A DNA stretch of 64,000 nt, taken from NCBI GenBank assembly GCA_013214025.1, contig JABSRN010000013.1:1-64000 (forward strand). The letters are read 5' to 3'. This DNA comes from Polyangiaceae bacterium. GTDB taxonomy: Bacteria; Myxococcota_A; Polyangia; Polyangiales; Polyangiaceae. The first letter of the stretch is position 1; each line of letters begins with the position of its first letter. Shown here piece after piece: positions 1 to 9,446 of this stretch. Under the pieces are notes generated by a model, which made no database searches, was not told the origin of the DNA, and saw only the letters and a list, made by a program, of their open reading frames with translations. The position numbers were made by a program, and so were the translations under genes.

Positions 1-106
1 CCCCCCCCCCCGCGCGACAGCAATTTGGCCTAGTACGCAATTCACTTCAGTACAAGGGAATGGCGACCATGAAAATCATGCGTCAGGTACGATCCTAGGC
101 TTGATT

Positions 107-151
107 CATCGAGTAATTCGCTCTCACCCAAGGCGAGCGAATTACTCGATG
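107..151. repeat. Perfect 17-bp inverted repeat upstream of the O-methyltransferase gene
   Basis: Bases 107-123 are the exact reverse complement of 135-151, with an 11-base loop between them. The stem is AT-rich in its middle (GAGTAATTC core), unlike the surrounding GC-rich DNA. It ends 40 bases before the start of the O-methyltransferase gene. No T-run follows on the plus strand, so it is not a standard terminator for plus-strand transcription. It could be an operator, a terminator of an upstream gene outside the window, or a mobile-element end. The role is inferred only from position. Confidence 0.7.
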
Positions 152-191
152 GCCCTTCAGCGTATCTGAATCACGCACTACGCTGAGCGAC

Positions 192-857
192 ATGTCGAAA
201 CGGGCGACGCCATTAACGGACGATTTGTATGACTACCTGGTCGCCGTGAGCGTCCGGGAGCCGGAGGCTCTGCGTAGGGTGCGGGAAGAAACGGACCGCA
301 TGCCGGACAGCCAGATGCAAATATCGCCGGATCAGGGCCAATTCATGGCACTGCTGGTGGAGCTGATGGGCGCCACCAGCGCTATCGAAGTGGGGACGTT
401 CACGGGATACAGCACCCTCTCGGTGGCTCGGGCCTTGCCGGCGCAGGGGCAGCTGGTGGCCTGCGAGCTGTCTCAGGAATACGCGGATCTTGCATTGGCC
501 AACGCGGTAGCGGCTGGCGTCGGGGACAAGATATCATTCCGAATGGGCCCAGCGGCAGACAGTCTTCGGGAGTTGATCGAGGAAGGTCAATCGGGCAGTT
601 TCGATTTTGCGTTTATCGACGCTGATAAAGAAGGCTACGACGGCTACTATGAAGCTTGTCTTCAGCTGGTTCGGGTCGGCGGATTGATCGCGATCGACAA
701 TGTACTGTGGGGTGGGTCGGTGACCGATCCCGACAACCCGAGTTCGTCTACCCAGGCCATCCGTGCGCTCAACACGAAAATATATAGCGATGACCGCGTG
801 AGCATCAGCCTGGTGGGCGTTGGCGATGGGCTCATGCTGGCGCGTCGTCGACGCTGA
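192..857 (+). CDS. SAM-dependent O-methyltransferase, caffeoyl-CoA/catechol family
   Basis: The 221-residue product is a class I SAM-dependent O-methyltransferase of the caffeoyl-CoA O-methyltransferase family, normally a cytosolic metal-dependent enzyme that methylates catechol-type hydroxyls. The SAM-binding glycine motif IEVGTFTGYST is at residues 65-75, the acidic metal motif FIDADKEGY at 141-149, and IDNVLWGG at 168-175. Length matches the family. The ATG at 192 follows a TACGCT hexamer by 7 bases and has no obvious Shine-Dalgarno site, which suggests a leaderless or very short leader transcript. The gene converges on the unknown gene at 877-1626, so it is probably transcribed alone. The natural substrate cannot be told from sequence. 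Confidence 0.9.
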   Translation: MSKRATPLTDDLYDYLVAVSVREPEALRRVREETDRMPDSQMQISPDQGQFMALLVELMGATSAIEVGTFTGYSTLSVARALPAQGQLVACELSQEYADLALANAVAAGVGDKISFRMGPAADSLRELIEEGQSGSFDFAFIDADKEGYDGYYEACLQLVRVGGLIAIDNVLWGGSVTDPDNPSSSTQAIRALNTKIYSDDRVSISLVGVGDGLMLARRRR

Positions 858-876
858 GGTTGAAACGACGACGGTC

Positions 877-1626
877 TCAGCTGCGAACGGCGATCGCCCA
901 CGCTATGAAGTCGTCGAGATAGGCGCGCTGGGCGTCGCTTTGGTCCTTCCAGTAAGAACCGAGGTACTCATGAAAGATCTGAATAGACAACGCGAAGGCG
1001 ACGTTGTCGTTGGCGGAACTGCGTCGTTCGCTCTCCCACTCGGCTTGGTCCCAGGCGCGGCTGCGTAGATCCGAGTTGCGAGCAGGACCGAGGCCGGCAT
1101 GCAGGTAGGCCAGGGCACCCGCGGCTTGTTGGGGCACCAGTACGGACACACCGGGGTCGTCCACCGCGTCCGCCGTCAACAATACCGTCGACGTTGCGTA
1201 GTTGGCTGCCAGGGCAGTGTATCGAAGCACCACAGAATCCGCGTGTTCGTCCAGGGCGGTCAGCTTCTTACGTTTGCTGGCGGCCATGGATTGGGCGAGG
1301 GCGTCGACCGTGCGTTGTTCGGCTTCGGGGAGGGCATTGTAACCTTCGTTGCGCGCTTTTTTGACGTCGTCTGTAGAGCCGCCATCCAGCCAGCGATCGA
1401 CCGCGTCGGAGGTATTTGAGGTAGCGGCCCGGGCCGCTGGCGGCATGCACGATTGCGCGACGTACTGGCTGATGGCACGACAAGTGCGCAGTACGCCTCG
1501 ATGTTGATCGGAGCCGGGTTTGGCGGTTCGGGCAAGGCGTTCGAAGGCGATCAATGTCGCCCCGCTCAGCTGCTCGTCCTGATGCACAAGGGGGAGAGAA
1601 AACGGACGCTTTTTCGCGATGGCCAT
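877..1626 (-). CDS. Hypothetical protein, unrecognised family
   Basis: I do not recognise this product. From the ATG at 1626 it has 249 residues; the frame is open further, up to an ATG at 1737, but the added residues look like random translation. The protein appears soluble, with Ala-rich helical stretches and an acidic/aromatic C-terminus (EYLGSYWKDQSDAQRAYLDDF). There is no signal peptide and no membrane segment. It is convergent with the O-methyltransferase and divergent from sucA. Absence of a strong ribosome site leaves the start uncertain. It could be a lineage-specific protein. Confidence 0.55.
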   Translation of the reverse strand: MAIAKKRPFSLPLVHQDEQLSGATLIAFERLARTAKPGSDQHRGVLRTCRAISQYVAQSCMPPAARAATSNTSDAVDRWLDGGSTDDVKKARNEGYNALPEAEQRTVDALAQSMAASKRKKLTALDEHADSVVLRYTALAANYATSTVLLTADAVDDPGVSVLVPQQAAGALAYLHAGLGPARNSDLRSRAWDQAEWESERRSSANDNVAFALSIQIFHEYLGSYWKDQSDAQRAYLDDFIAWAIAVRS

Positions 1627-2150
1627 GGCGCGGGCTATACGACAATCCGAGCCGGGGGAAAGCGGAAAGCCGGACAGCGGGCGGAATATCGCTCGGGCGG
1701 CCTCAGCAGGGCTTAATGGGGGCCGCAAGGCGGCCAAACTCGAATGTACCTCTCCGGTCTGGAGCCCTAGTTACGTAAGTTTCGGCCCGGGGGGCGGCAC
1801 AAGGGTGGGACAGGCTCTGCGGTGACAGAGCTCTGGGTGACGGCCCGGGGGGACTGTTCCCTCCACGTTTCATCGCTCCTTGCCCATTGCCTGCCGCCGC
1901 CCGATTGATATCGTCGGGCTTCCGCGTCCCACCAGGGTTGCGAACTACCGAGGCTCAACAAGATTGACTGCTGCTCACTTGCTGGCGTCCCCAGAGGCGG
2001 CTCCGAAAAATGAACTTTTCGGGTGTAGTTCTCTTTCGTGATTGGCCGACTGTAACGTTTTGTATCGCAGCCGATCGACCACTCATCTAGTAGCCGGATC
2101 CGCCGCATCCCCACCCCATCGGGACGCGAATCATTCCACAGGAAATCACC
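1627..2150. other. Intergenic region and leader of sucA-sucB-lpd
   Basis: This stretch separates the divergent hypothetical gene from sucA. It holds two copies of CGGCCCGGGGGG, at 1783-1794 and 1841-1852. A GGAA just before the GTG at 2151 is the likely ribosome site of sucA. I could not find a convincing -35/-10 pair. Minus-strand open reading through this region into sucA is compositional and not supported as a gene. Confidence 0.5.
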
Positions 2151-5054
2151 GTGACTGAACCGAATACCCAGAGCCTGGCCTTTATCGAGGGCATGTACGA
2201 GCAGTACATGGCAGACCCGGCTTCTGTGCCCGAAGACTGGCATGCGTATTTTCAAAGCCTGGGTCCGACGCCCAACACAGCTGGCTTCGCTCCGAGCTTC
2301 CGATCGAGTTCCATTTTCAATCCGCCGTCGCCCAACGGTAACGGGCCGAATTCGTCCCTGGCTGCGTTGAGCGGCCTGTCGAAGCACTCCGAACCGCCCC
2401 AGTTGGAGCATCCGGAAGAGGTGCAGTCTAACGGGCTCAAGCATCCCCCGGTGGGGTCATTGCGACCGTTCTCCCCGGAGTCGATGGACATTGCGATTCG
2501 GCAGGATCGGGTCGACCAGTTGGTTCGCGCTTACCGCGTTCGAGGACATTTGGCGGCGAAGATCGATCCCCTGGAGATGCCGCGGGCGGACGTTCCTGAG
2601 TTGGATCCTGCTTTTTACCGGCTTCACAACGACGATCTCGATCGCCCCTTCTCAAGCCGGACCATCTACGGCACGGAAACTCTGACCCTGCGCGAAATCA
2701 TTCAGCGCATGAAGGACACCTATTGCCGAGCCATCGGCGTGGAATTCATGCACATCCACGATCTGGAATCCAAGCAGTGGCTGCAAGAGCGGATGGAAGG
2801 CACGGAAAACCGATTGGAGCTCGATAGCGGGGTCCAAACGAAAATTCTCACGGCGCTGACGGACGCGGTAATCCTCGAGGAGTTCATTCAGAAAAAGTAC
2901 CTGGGGGCGAAGAGCTTCTCGCTGGAAGGTTCCGAGAGTCTGATTCCGCTCCTTCACTTGGCTATCGATCGAGCCTCCACCCACGGAGTCGATGAAGTGA
3001 CGCTGGGCATGGCTCACCGAGGTCGCCTCAACGTGCTCGCGAACATCATGGGCAAGCACCCTCGGGACATTTTCCGGGAGTTCGACGATGTGGATCCCCA
3101 GCTGTATCGGGGCCGCGGAGACGTAAAATATCACATTGGTTACAGCTCGGACATGATCACGCACAGTGGCAACAATGTGCACCTGTCGCTGTGTTTCAAC
3201 CCCAGTCACCTGGAGTACGTAAACACCGTGGTGCTCGGCCGGGTGCGAGCCAAACAGGACCGCGCCGGCGATACCGAACGCTCCACCAAGCTGGCGCTGC
3301 TCATTCACGGCGATGCCGCCTTCATCGGAGAAGGCATCGTGCAAGAGACGCTGAACCTCAGCGAGCTGCGCGCCTACCAAGTGGGCGGGGCTTTGCACAT
3401 CATCGTGAACAACCAGATTGGCTTTACCACGCCGCCGTCCCAGAGTCGTTCGACCACCTACGCGACGGACATTGCGAAGATGCTCCAGTGCCCGATCTTC
3501 CATGTAAACGGCGAGGATCCCGAAGCGGTCGCCCAAGTCGTGTATCTGGCGATGGATTTTCGCGCGAAATTCCAGCGAGACGTCGTCATCGATATGTACG
3601 GCTATCGCCGTCACGGCCACAACGAAGGCGACGAACCGGCGTTTACGCAACCCTTGCTGTATCGCGCGATCGCGAAGCGCAAGAGCGTTCGCGAAGGTTA
3701 CTTGGCGACCCTGCTCAAGCTGGGCGGCATCTCCCAGGCCCAGGGTGACCAGATCGCCACCGAGCGAAAACAAGCGCTGGAGGACGAACTCTCCGAAGCC
3801 CGCACCATGCCCAAGAAGACCGACGACAATTGGCTTGGCGGCTATTGGCAGGGCTACACTGGCGGCCCCAGTGCGGCGGTGGATGACGTGCCCACTGGCG
3901 TGGATGCCAGCAAGCTCAGGCAGCTGATGCTCTCGCTCGCTCGGGTACCGTCGGATTTTCGACCCCACAAGAAGATCGAGCGATTGCTGCAAAACCGCGC
4001 CGAGATGGGCGAGGGCAAGCGAAGCATCGATTGGGGCGCTGCCGAGGTAACGGCCTTTGGCTCATTGGTGACCGAGGGCTACCGGGTGCGCATGACCGGA
4101 CAAGACGCCGGTCGCGGAACCTTCAGCCACCGCCACGCGGTGCTTTACGACTACGACGACGGCAATCACTACATGCCGCTGGCTCATATCTCAGACGATC
4201 AGGCGCCCATTGAGGTCTTCAATAGCTGTCTCAGCGAGTCCGGCGTGATGGGTTTCGAGTGGGGGTATAGCCTGGATTGGCCGGATGGTCTGGTGGTGTG
4301 GGAAGCGCAATTTGGCGATTTTTGCAACGCCGCCCAGGTGATCATCGATCAGTTCATTGCCAGCGCCGAAGACAAATGGCGGCGGCTGAGTGGCTTGGTC
4401 CTGCTGCTTCCACACGGATTTGAAGGCATGGGTCCCGAACACTCGAGTGCGCGTTTGGAACGCTTCTTAATGCTGTGCGCCGAAGACAACATGCAGATCG
4501 CGCAGCCCACGACGCCGGCGCAGTACTTCCACTTGTTGCGCCGCCAGGTGCTGCGCCCCTGGCGCAAGCCGCTCATCGTGTTCTCACCCAAGAGTCTGCT
4601 GCGTCACCCCTCGGCTGTCAGCACCGTCGAGGAGCTCTCGGGCGGTCGTTTTCACCGGGTACTTGGCGAATCCGAGCCCTTGGGTGACGGACCAGTCCGG
4701 CGGGTGTTGCTGTGCAGCGGCAAGATCTATTACGAGCTGTTCAAGCACCGAAACGACATCGGACGAAAAGACGTGGCGATTGTGCGCATGGAGCAGCTGT
4801 ATCCCTTGCCCAAGGCGGAGTTGTCCGCCGCGCTGGAAGCCTACCCCAATGGCACGCCGGTATTCTGGGTTCAGGACGAGCCCGAGAACATGGGGGCCTG
4901 GACCTTCATGCGCATGAAGTTCGGGGAGCGGATGTTTGGCCGCTTCCCGTTGAGCGTCGTGGCTCGAGAAGAATCTGCCAGTCCCGCCACCGGCTCTGCC
5001 CGTAGCCACAAAATTGAACAAGCCGAACTCATTGATGAAGCGTTCGGATCCTAG
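2151..5054 (+). CDS. sucA: 2-oxoglutarate dehydrogenase E1 component
   Basis: This 967-residue thiamine diphosphate enzyme decarboxylates 2-oxoglutarate and passes the succinyl group to the lipoyl domain of SucB in the TCA cycle. The N-terminal segment with FIEGMYEQYMADP is the usual E1o N-terminus. The thiamine-binding region runs from HGDAAFIGEG (about residue 386) to the NN pair at 420-421, and the C-terminus has QDEPENMGAW, typical of the family. Length is normal for stand-alone SucA, with no fused succinyltransferase as in actinobacterial KGD. Translation starts at GTG 2151 behind GGAA. The stop is 36 bases before sucB, and lpd follows, so the three form one operon encoding the whole complex. 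Confidence 0.97.
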   Translation: MTEPNTQSLAFIEGMYEQYMADPASVPEDWHAYFQSLGPTPNTAGFAPSFRSSSIFNPPSPNGNGPNSSLAALSGLSKHSEPPQLEHPEEVQSNGLKHPPVGSLRPFSPESMDIAIRQDRVDQLVRAYRVRGHLAAKIDPLEMPRADVPELDPAFYRLHNDDLDRPFSSRTIYGTETLTLREIIQRMKDTYCRAIGVEFMHIHDLESKQWLQERMEGTENRLELDSGVQTKILTALTDAVILEEFIQKKYLGAKSFSLEGSESLIPLLHLAIDRASTHGVDEVTLGMAHRGRLNVLANIMGKHPRDIFREFDDVDPQLYRGRGDVKYHIGYSSDMITHSGNNVHLSLCFNPSHLEYVNTVVLGRVRAKQDRAGDTERSTKLALLIHGDAAFIGEGIVQETLNLSELRAYQVGGALHIIVNNQIGFTTPPSQSRSTTYATDIAKMLQCPIFHVNGEDPEAVAQVVYLAMDFRAKFQRDVVIDMYGYRRHGHNEGDEPAFTQPLLYRAIAKRKSVREGYLATLLKLGGISQAQGDQIATERKQALEDELSEARTMPKKTDDNWLGGYWQGYTGGPSAAVDDVPTGVDASKLRQLMLSLARVPSDFRPHKKIERLLQNRAEMGEGKRSIDWGAAEVTAFGSLVTEGYRVRMTGQDAGRGTFSHRHAVLYDYDDGNHYMPLAHISDDQAPIEVFNSCLSESGVMGFEWGYSLDWPDGLVVWEAQFGDFCNAAQVIIDQFIASAEDKWRRLSGLVLLLPHGFEGMGPEHSSARLERFLMLCAEDNMQIAQPTTPAQYFHLLRRQVLRPWRKPLIVFSPKSLLRHPSAVSTVEELSGGRFHRVLGESEPLGDGPVRRVLLCSGKIYYELFKHRNDIGRKDVAIVRMEQLYPLPKAELSAALEAYPNGTPVFWVQDEPENMGAWTFMRMKFGERMFGRFPLSVVAREESASPATGSARSHKIEQAELIDEAFGS

Positions 5055-5090
5055 CGTGCTCATCGCACCGAGACCCAGAGGAGAAATGTC

Positions 5091-6314
5091 GTGCCCCTAG
5101 AACTTGTAGTCCCCACCGTTGGAGAATCGATCACGGAAGTCCAAATCGGAGAATGGCTCAAGAAGGAGGGCGACGGAGTCCGTCAGGATGAAATCGTCGT
5201 CATGATCGAGACGGACAAGGTAACTGTTGAGCTGCCTGCGCCCGCCGATGGAGTGCTGACCAAAATCACCATGCCCGCAGGCACGACGGCCGAGGTCGGC
5301 GATGTAGTGGGCATCATGGAGGTCGGGGCAGCCCCAGTGGAAACCTCGGCACCCTCGGCACCCTCGGCACCCGCGGTCCCCGGGGCCGCTGCTGCCCCTC
5401 CGCCCCCACCCGTAGGCGCGGCTCCTGTTGCCGGGGGTCACGTGATGCCAGCTGCCCAGCGCGCCATGGCCTCGGCAGGGCTTTCGGCGTCGCAGGTCCC
5501 CGGCACGGGGCCCGGCGGGCGAGTACTGAAAGAAGACGTCGCCGCCGCTGCGGCTCGCCCTCAGGCAGTAGTGATTCCGCCGTCCGTCCCAGCGCCCACT
5601 GTCGAGGCTGGATTCCGCGAAGAAGAAGTTGTGCCTATGAGCCCCATGCGCAAGATGATTGCGAAGCGGCTGGTGGAGGCTCAGCAGACCGCTGCCTTAC
5701 TCACCACCTTCAACGAGGTGGACATGACGGCGGCGATGGCGGCGCGCAAGCAGTACCAGGACGCATTCACTAAGCGCTATGGCATCAAGCTCGGCTTCAT
5801 GTCCTTTTTCATCAAGGCCGCAGTGGACGCGCTCCAGGCCATCCCGGCGGTAAACGCTGAAATTCGCGATACGAACATCGTGTATAAGAACTATTACGAT
5901 ATTGGTGTGGCCGTCGGTGGCGGCAAGGGCCTGGTCGTACCGGTCATTCGCAACGTCGAGCGGCTCAGCTTCGCTGGAGTGGAGCAGACCATCGCGGACT
6001 TTGGCGCCCGAGCGAAGAAGAACCAAATCAAGCTCGACGAGCTTCAGGGAGGCACCTTCACCATTAGTAACGGCGGGATCTATGGCTCGATGATGTCGAC
6101 TCCCATCGTGAACCCGCCCCAGAGCGGCATCCTCGGATTGCACGCTATCCAGGACCGAGCCGTGGTGGTCAACGGACAGGTGGTGGTGCGAAAAATGATG
6201 TACATCGCGCTGACCTACGACCATCGGGTTGTTGACGGTCGCGAGGCGGTCACCTTTCTCAAGCGTATCAAAGAGTGCGTCGAGTCTCCCGAGCGCATGC
6301 TCTTCGAGGTCTAA
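5091..6314 (+). CDS. sucB: Dihydrolipoyl succinyltransferase, E2 of 2-oxoglutarate dehydrogenase
   Basis: This 407-residue core subunit transfers succinyl from its lipoyl arm to CoA. The lipoyl domain spans about residues 1-76 with the lipoylated lysine K43 in ETDKVTVE. A Pro/Ala-rich hinge follows at about 78-115, then the peripheral-subunit-binding domain (AAQRAMASAGL to GGRVLKEDV). The catalytic acyltransferase domain ends with YDHRVVDGREA, where H378 and D382 are the expected catalytic residues. GTG at 5091 has a strong AGAGGAGAA ribosome site. It sits between sucA and lpd, only 3 bases from lpd, which indicates translational coupling. The partner order and the EC-type motifs favour succinyl over acetyl transfer. 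Confidence 0.96.
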   Translation: MPLELVVPTVGESITEVQIGEWLKKEGDGVRQDEIVVMIETDKVTVELPAPADGVLTKITMPAGTTAEVGDVVGIMEVGAAPVETSAPSAPSAPAVPGAAAAPPPPPVGAAPVAGGHVMPAAQRAMASAGLSASQVPGTGPGGRVLKEDVAAAAARPQAVVIPPSVPAPTVEAGFREEEVVPMSPMRKMIAKRLVEAQQTAALLTTFNEVDMTAAMAARKQYQDAFTKRYGIKLGFMSFFIKAAVDALQAIPAVNAEIRDTNIVYKNYYDIGVAVGGGKGLVVPVIRNVERLSFAGVEQTIADFGARAKKNQIKLDELQGGTFTISNGGIYGSMMSTPIVNPPQSGILGLHAIQDRAVVVNGQVVVRKMMYIALTYDHRVVDGREAVTFLKRIKECVESPERMLFEV

Positions 6315-6317
6315 GTC

Positions 6318-7706
6318 ATGGCAACAACTCACGATCTGATCGTCATCGGTGGTGGCCCCGGAGGCTACGTGGCCGCCATTCGCGCAGCCCAGCTCGGCTT
6401 AAATACAGCGGTCATCGAGGCGGACTCCGCTCTGGGCGGCACCTGTTTGCGGGTGGGTTGCATCCCCAGCAAGGCGCTACTGGAGGCCAGCGAGCATTAT
6501 CACCAGGCCAAACACAGCCTGGGCCGATTTGGGGTCGAAATATCCGGGGTCGAGCTCAACCTGCCCAAAATGCTGAAGCGTAAAGACGAGGTCGTCAGCT
6601 CGCTGACTCAGGGCGTGGCCTTCCTGCTGAAAAAGAACAAGGTGACGCGCTACGCGGGCCACGGCAAATTTACGGGGCCGAATACGGTCGTCGTTCATTC
6701 TAAGGACGGCGACACAGAGCTGACGGCCAAGAGCATTATCATCGCGACCGGCAGTCGCGTCGCTCCGCTGCGTGGGGTGGAGCTCGACGGAGACCGCATC
6801 GGAACGAGCACCGAGGCGCTGTCCTATCCCGAGGTGCCCAAACATCTGGTGGTCATCGGTGCCGGGGTTATCGGTCTGGAACTCGGATCGGTCTGGGCCC
6901 GATTGGGCGCCAAGGTCACGGTGGTCGAGTACATGGACAAGATCCTCGGCGGCATGGACGGTGAAATCTGCATCGAAGCCCAGAAGCTATTCAGCAAACA
7001 GGGCCTGGAGTTCCGTTTGGGAGCTGGGGTCACGGGGGCCAAGGCCTCAGGCGACAGCTGTACGGTGGAGATTGACGGCCAGGATCCCATCAGCTGTGAT
7101 CGCGTACTGCTCGCGGTAGGCAGAATCCCCAACACTGAAGGTTTGGGTTTGGATCAGGCCGGCATCAAAACGGGAGCTCGCGGAGTTATCGAAGTTGGCG
7201 CTCACTTTGAGACGAATATTCCGGGGGTGTTCGCCATCGGCGACGTCATCGCGGGACCCATGTTGGCTCACAAGGCCGAAGAAGAGGGCGCCGCCTGCGT
7301 TGAGCGTATTGTTACGGGATATGGCCACGTGAACTACGACGCCATTCCTGGGGTGGTCTACACACATCCAGAAATCGCCTCGGTAGGCAAGACTGAGGAA
7401 GAGCTGAAAGAAGCCGGAGTGACTTACACCAAGGGCAGTTTCCCTTTCATGGCGAACGGTCGCGCCAAGGGCATGGATTCGACGGACGGTCGGGTAAAGA
7501 TTCTCGCCGACAAACAGACGGACCGGGTTCTTGGCATGCACATCATCGGTCCCAGGGCGGGGGATCTGATCGGAGAGGGCGTGAGCGCCATCGAGTTCGG
7601 CGCCAGTGCGGAAGACGTGGCTCGCACCTGTCATGCCCATCCGCAGCTCGGGGAAGCCGTCAAAGAAGCGGCCCTCGCTGTTGAAAAGCGCGCCATCCAC
7701 ATGTAG
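6318..7706 (+). CDS. lpd: Dihydrolipoyl dehydrogenase
   Basis: This 462-residue flavoprotein reoxidises the dihydrolipoyl groups of the E2 subunit and reduces NAD+. It opens with the FAD-binding GGGPGGYVAA motif. The redox disulfide is C43/C48 in GGTCLRVGCIP. A second dinucleotide fold for NAD lies near residue 180 (IGAGVIGLELGSVW). The C-terminal dimer domain carries HAHPQLGEA, which supplies the catalytic His-Glu pair. As third gene of the sucA-sucB-lpd operon it is the E3 of the 2-oxoglutarate complex; it may also serve pyruvate dehydrogenase elsewhere. Confidence 0.97.
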   Translation: MATTHDLIVIGGGPGGYVAAIRAAQLGLNTAVIEADSALGGTCLRVGCIPSKALLEASEHYHQAKHSLGRFGVEISGVELNLPKMLKRKDEVVSSLTQGVAFLLKKNKVTRYAGHGKFTGPNTVVVHSKDGDTELTAKSIIIATGSRVAPLRGVELDGDRIGTSTEALSYPEVPKHLVVIGAGVIGLELGSVWARLGAKVTVVEYMDKILGGMDGEICIEAQKLFSKQGLEFRLGAGVTGAKASGDSCTVEIDGQDPISCDRVLLAVGRIPNTEGLGLDQAGIKTGARGVIEVGAHFETNIPGVFAIGDVIAGPMLAHKAEEEGAACVERIVTGYGHVNYDAIPGVVYTHPEIASVGKTEEELKEAGVTYTKGSFPFMANGRAKGMDSTDGRVKILADKQTDRVLGMHIIGPRAGDLIGEGVSAIEFGASAEDVARTCHAHPQLGEAVKEAALAVEKRAIHM

Positions 7707-8100
7707 CCGCGGGCTCAGCCGCTCCGCAGAGCTTTCAGCTCCTGGGTCGGTGTCTCGGTCCGTCGACTCGCGTTCTCAATCCGAGCGGACCGCGACAAAC
7801 ATGTCTCGGATTGTATCGCCGTGCTTGCCCAGTGGGGGGGGCGCAAAGTTGTACTAGGTGTCCGGAAATTGTGCCCAGTGAGGAGAATATGACACTGTCG
7901 AAGGTGTCAGCTGTGACTTTCCCTTCGCGGTTGCGCCATGTTGGTGCGAACTGAGCTTCGCGTGAGTACTTTGTCGTACCAGCGAATCGAACGGATTCGC
8001 TGCCTGGGTGAGATGATTTGATTCAGCAAGGAACAGTGGCACGGGACCTGCAGCATCGATTGCTCCTAATGCCGCATCGGAACTGGAGGGCATGGACATC
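7707..8100. other. Intergenic region after lpd
   Basis: I see no gene here. There is no clear T-tailed hairpin after lpd. The only local signal is a GGAGG at about 8083-8087 that serves the next gene. Confidence 0.5.
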
Positions 8101-8547
8101 ATGAATACGCAAACGAGACCGCTCACCATCATTGTTTTGGAATCCGCGAGCTCTTGGCCCACCTGGTTTGACCAGTCCGGACAACGCGAGGTGGTAATCC
8201 GCCAAGGGGAGGATGAGTCCCTCTCCGACCTACGACACCGCACGTTGGCAGAGGTCGCAGCCTTGCCGACCGACGAGAGCGTCGCTCTCTGCATCATCGC
8301 GTGCGCCGAGCGCGTAGACCGCAGCGCACAGGCGAATCGACGCTGTCTAGGCGCCGCGATCGTTCGACGACTCGACTGCTCGCTGACCTTTCATGCTTCT
8401 GATCGCACCCAGGGTAGGTTCCGCCATGTCTTGTCCGCGTTGGCAGCCGATGTGGGGCAAGAATGCGGGGCGCAAAACATCTGCGTGCGCTTTTCGCGAC
8501 ACGATTCTATCGTTCCCCTGGTCGCCCCACCTAGTCGGGTAGCCTGA
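8101..8547 (+). CDS. Hypothetical protein, 148 residues
   Basis: I do not recognise the family. The ATG at 8101 is preferred over the ATG at 8092 because GGAGG lies 11 bases before 8101 and only 2 bases before 8092. The product is a soluble alpha/beta-looking protein. It starts with a hydrophobic strand (LTIIVLES), then VVIRQGEDES and DLRHRTLAEVAAL, and later ALCIIACAE, which suggests alternating strands and helices. There is no signal peptide. It stands alone, convergent with the membrane protein gene at 8670-9332. No function can be proposed. Confidence 0.6.
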   Translation: MNTQTRPLTIIVLESASSWPTWFDQSGQREVVIRQGEDESLSDLRHRTLAEVAALPTDESVALCIIACAERVDRSAQANRRCLGAAIVRRLDCSLTFHASDRTQGRFRHVLSALAADVGQECGAQNICVRFSRHDSIVPLVAPPSRVA

Positions 8548-8601
8548 GAGCAGATCTTCGCGGTCATTGAAGCCTGCTGTACTCAGGTCCAGCGGGCTGG
8601 C

Positions 8602-8637
8602 CGCGTTCAGGCCGGGGCGCGGTCAGGGCTGAACGCG
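8602..8637. terminator. Possible bidirectional terminator hairpin between convergent genes
   Basis: CGCGTTCAG at 8602-8610 pairs perfectly with CTGAACGCG at 8629-8637 across an 18-base loop. It lies between two convergent genes. There is no T-run on either side, so intrinsic termination is uncertain. Confidence 0.35.
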
Positions 8638-8669
8638 TTATACCGGGTCGCGCCCAAACTGGGTCGCGC

Positions 8670-9332
8670 TTAAGCGGAGGCTTCTGCTTCGGTGGGGAGG
8701 TCGTCGTTGGCTCGCTCGACTGGGCTTGAGTCGACTGTACTGCCCATAGAGTGGCTCGCGCGGTTGACGTTATCTTCCGGTAGCTCGACCGCGGAGGGAA
8801 CCGCGTGCCCACTCAAGCCGCGCACGAAGTAGTACACGATGGCGATGGCGCCCCAGATGAGGGCGAGCACTACACCGCCGTCCACGATGCCGCGCCAGGG
8901 GTACGGCGCGTAGCGCAAACTGATGATGAAAAACGTCACCATGGCAACGGTGGCCCACGCGATGATGCGATTGCGTCGATTGGCGTGAAAGAAACACATG
9001 CAATACGCCGGCGCGAGCAGCACATGCAGAGGCTGCGGGTTCTTCGCTAGGTACAGGGCGCGGGCGACCACCCGTGGGGAAAACCGCAACTGGAACGCTC
9101 GGTAGCCCTCGGTGTAGGCGCTGAACACCGCCCAGGCCGCATAGATCGCGCCTTGGTAGAGCGTGAGATCGCCGTTTTCGATCGGCTCCAGCGCTCGCGG
9201 AGCGAGTCGAGACACAGCCTGCCCCAGAAGCGCCAGGACGCCGGCGACACCCCACAGCGCGATCAGGAAGCGACCGGGCGTCAGATCCCAGGAAGAGCTA
9301 GCGCGGGCTGTCATAGGCCCGGTATGTAGCAT
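8670..9332 (-). CDS. Multi-pass membrane protein, unknown function
   Basis: The 220-residue product has about five hydrophobic segments: near residues 22-40, 58-75, 98-118, 124-142 and 150-170. A Ser/Glu-rich cytosolic-looking tail of about 45 residues follows. Charged loops with RFSPRVVARALYLA and FFHANRRNRIIAWA look conserved and family-like. I recall similar uncharacterised proteins of this layout in proteobacteria, but no function is established. An alternative ATG at 9314 would shorten it by six residues. It lies downstream of the 864-residue gene on the same strand, 114 bases away, so co-transcription is possible. Confidence 0.65.
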   Translation of the reverse strand: MLHTGPMTARASSSWDLTPGRFLIALWGVAGVLALLGQAVSRLAPRALEPIENGDLTLYQGAIYAAWAVFSAYTEGYRAFQLRFSPRVVARALYLAKNPQPLHVLLAPAYCMCFFHANRRNRIIAWATVAMVTFFIISLRYAPYPWRGIVDGGVVLALIWGAIAIVYYFVRGLSGHAVPSAVELPEDNVNRASHSMGSTVDSSPVERANDDLPTEAEASA

Positions 9333-9446
9333 GCTTGGGGCCGTTTTCCCTACTTCGGTCCGGTGCGCTCAGGGAAAGTCAGATCCCTCTTCGGAATCGC
9401 CGTTTTTAGCTGCGAAACCGCTGAGCTCGCCGTTGTCAGCCCGGTT

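Noticed and set aside
1767-2444. 225-residue minus-strand frame across the sucA start
   Set aside because: It overlaps sucA by about 300 bases, is rich in Arg and Pro without domains, and has no ribosome site.
2652-3992. 446-residue open frame on the minus strand within sucA
   Set aside because: It mirrors the sucA coding strand; the plus-strand protein is full-length and conserved, and this one has no domain.
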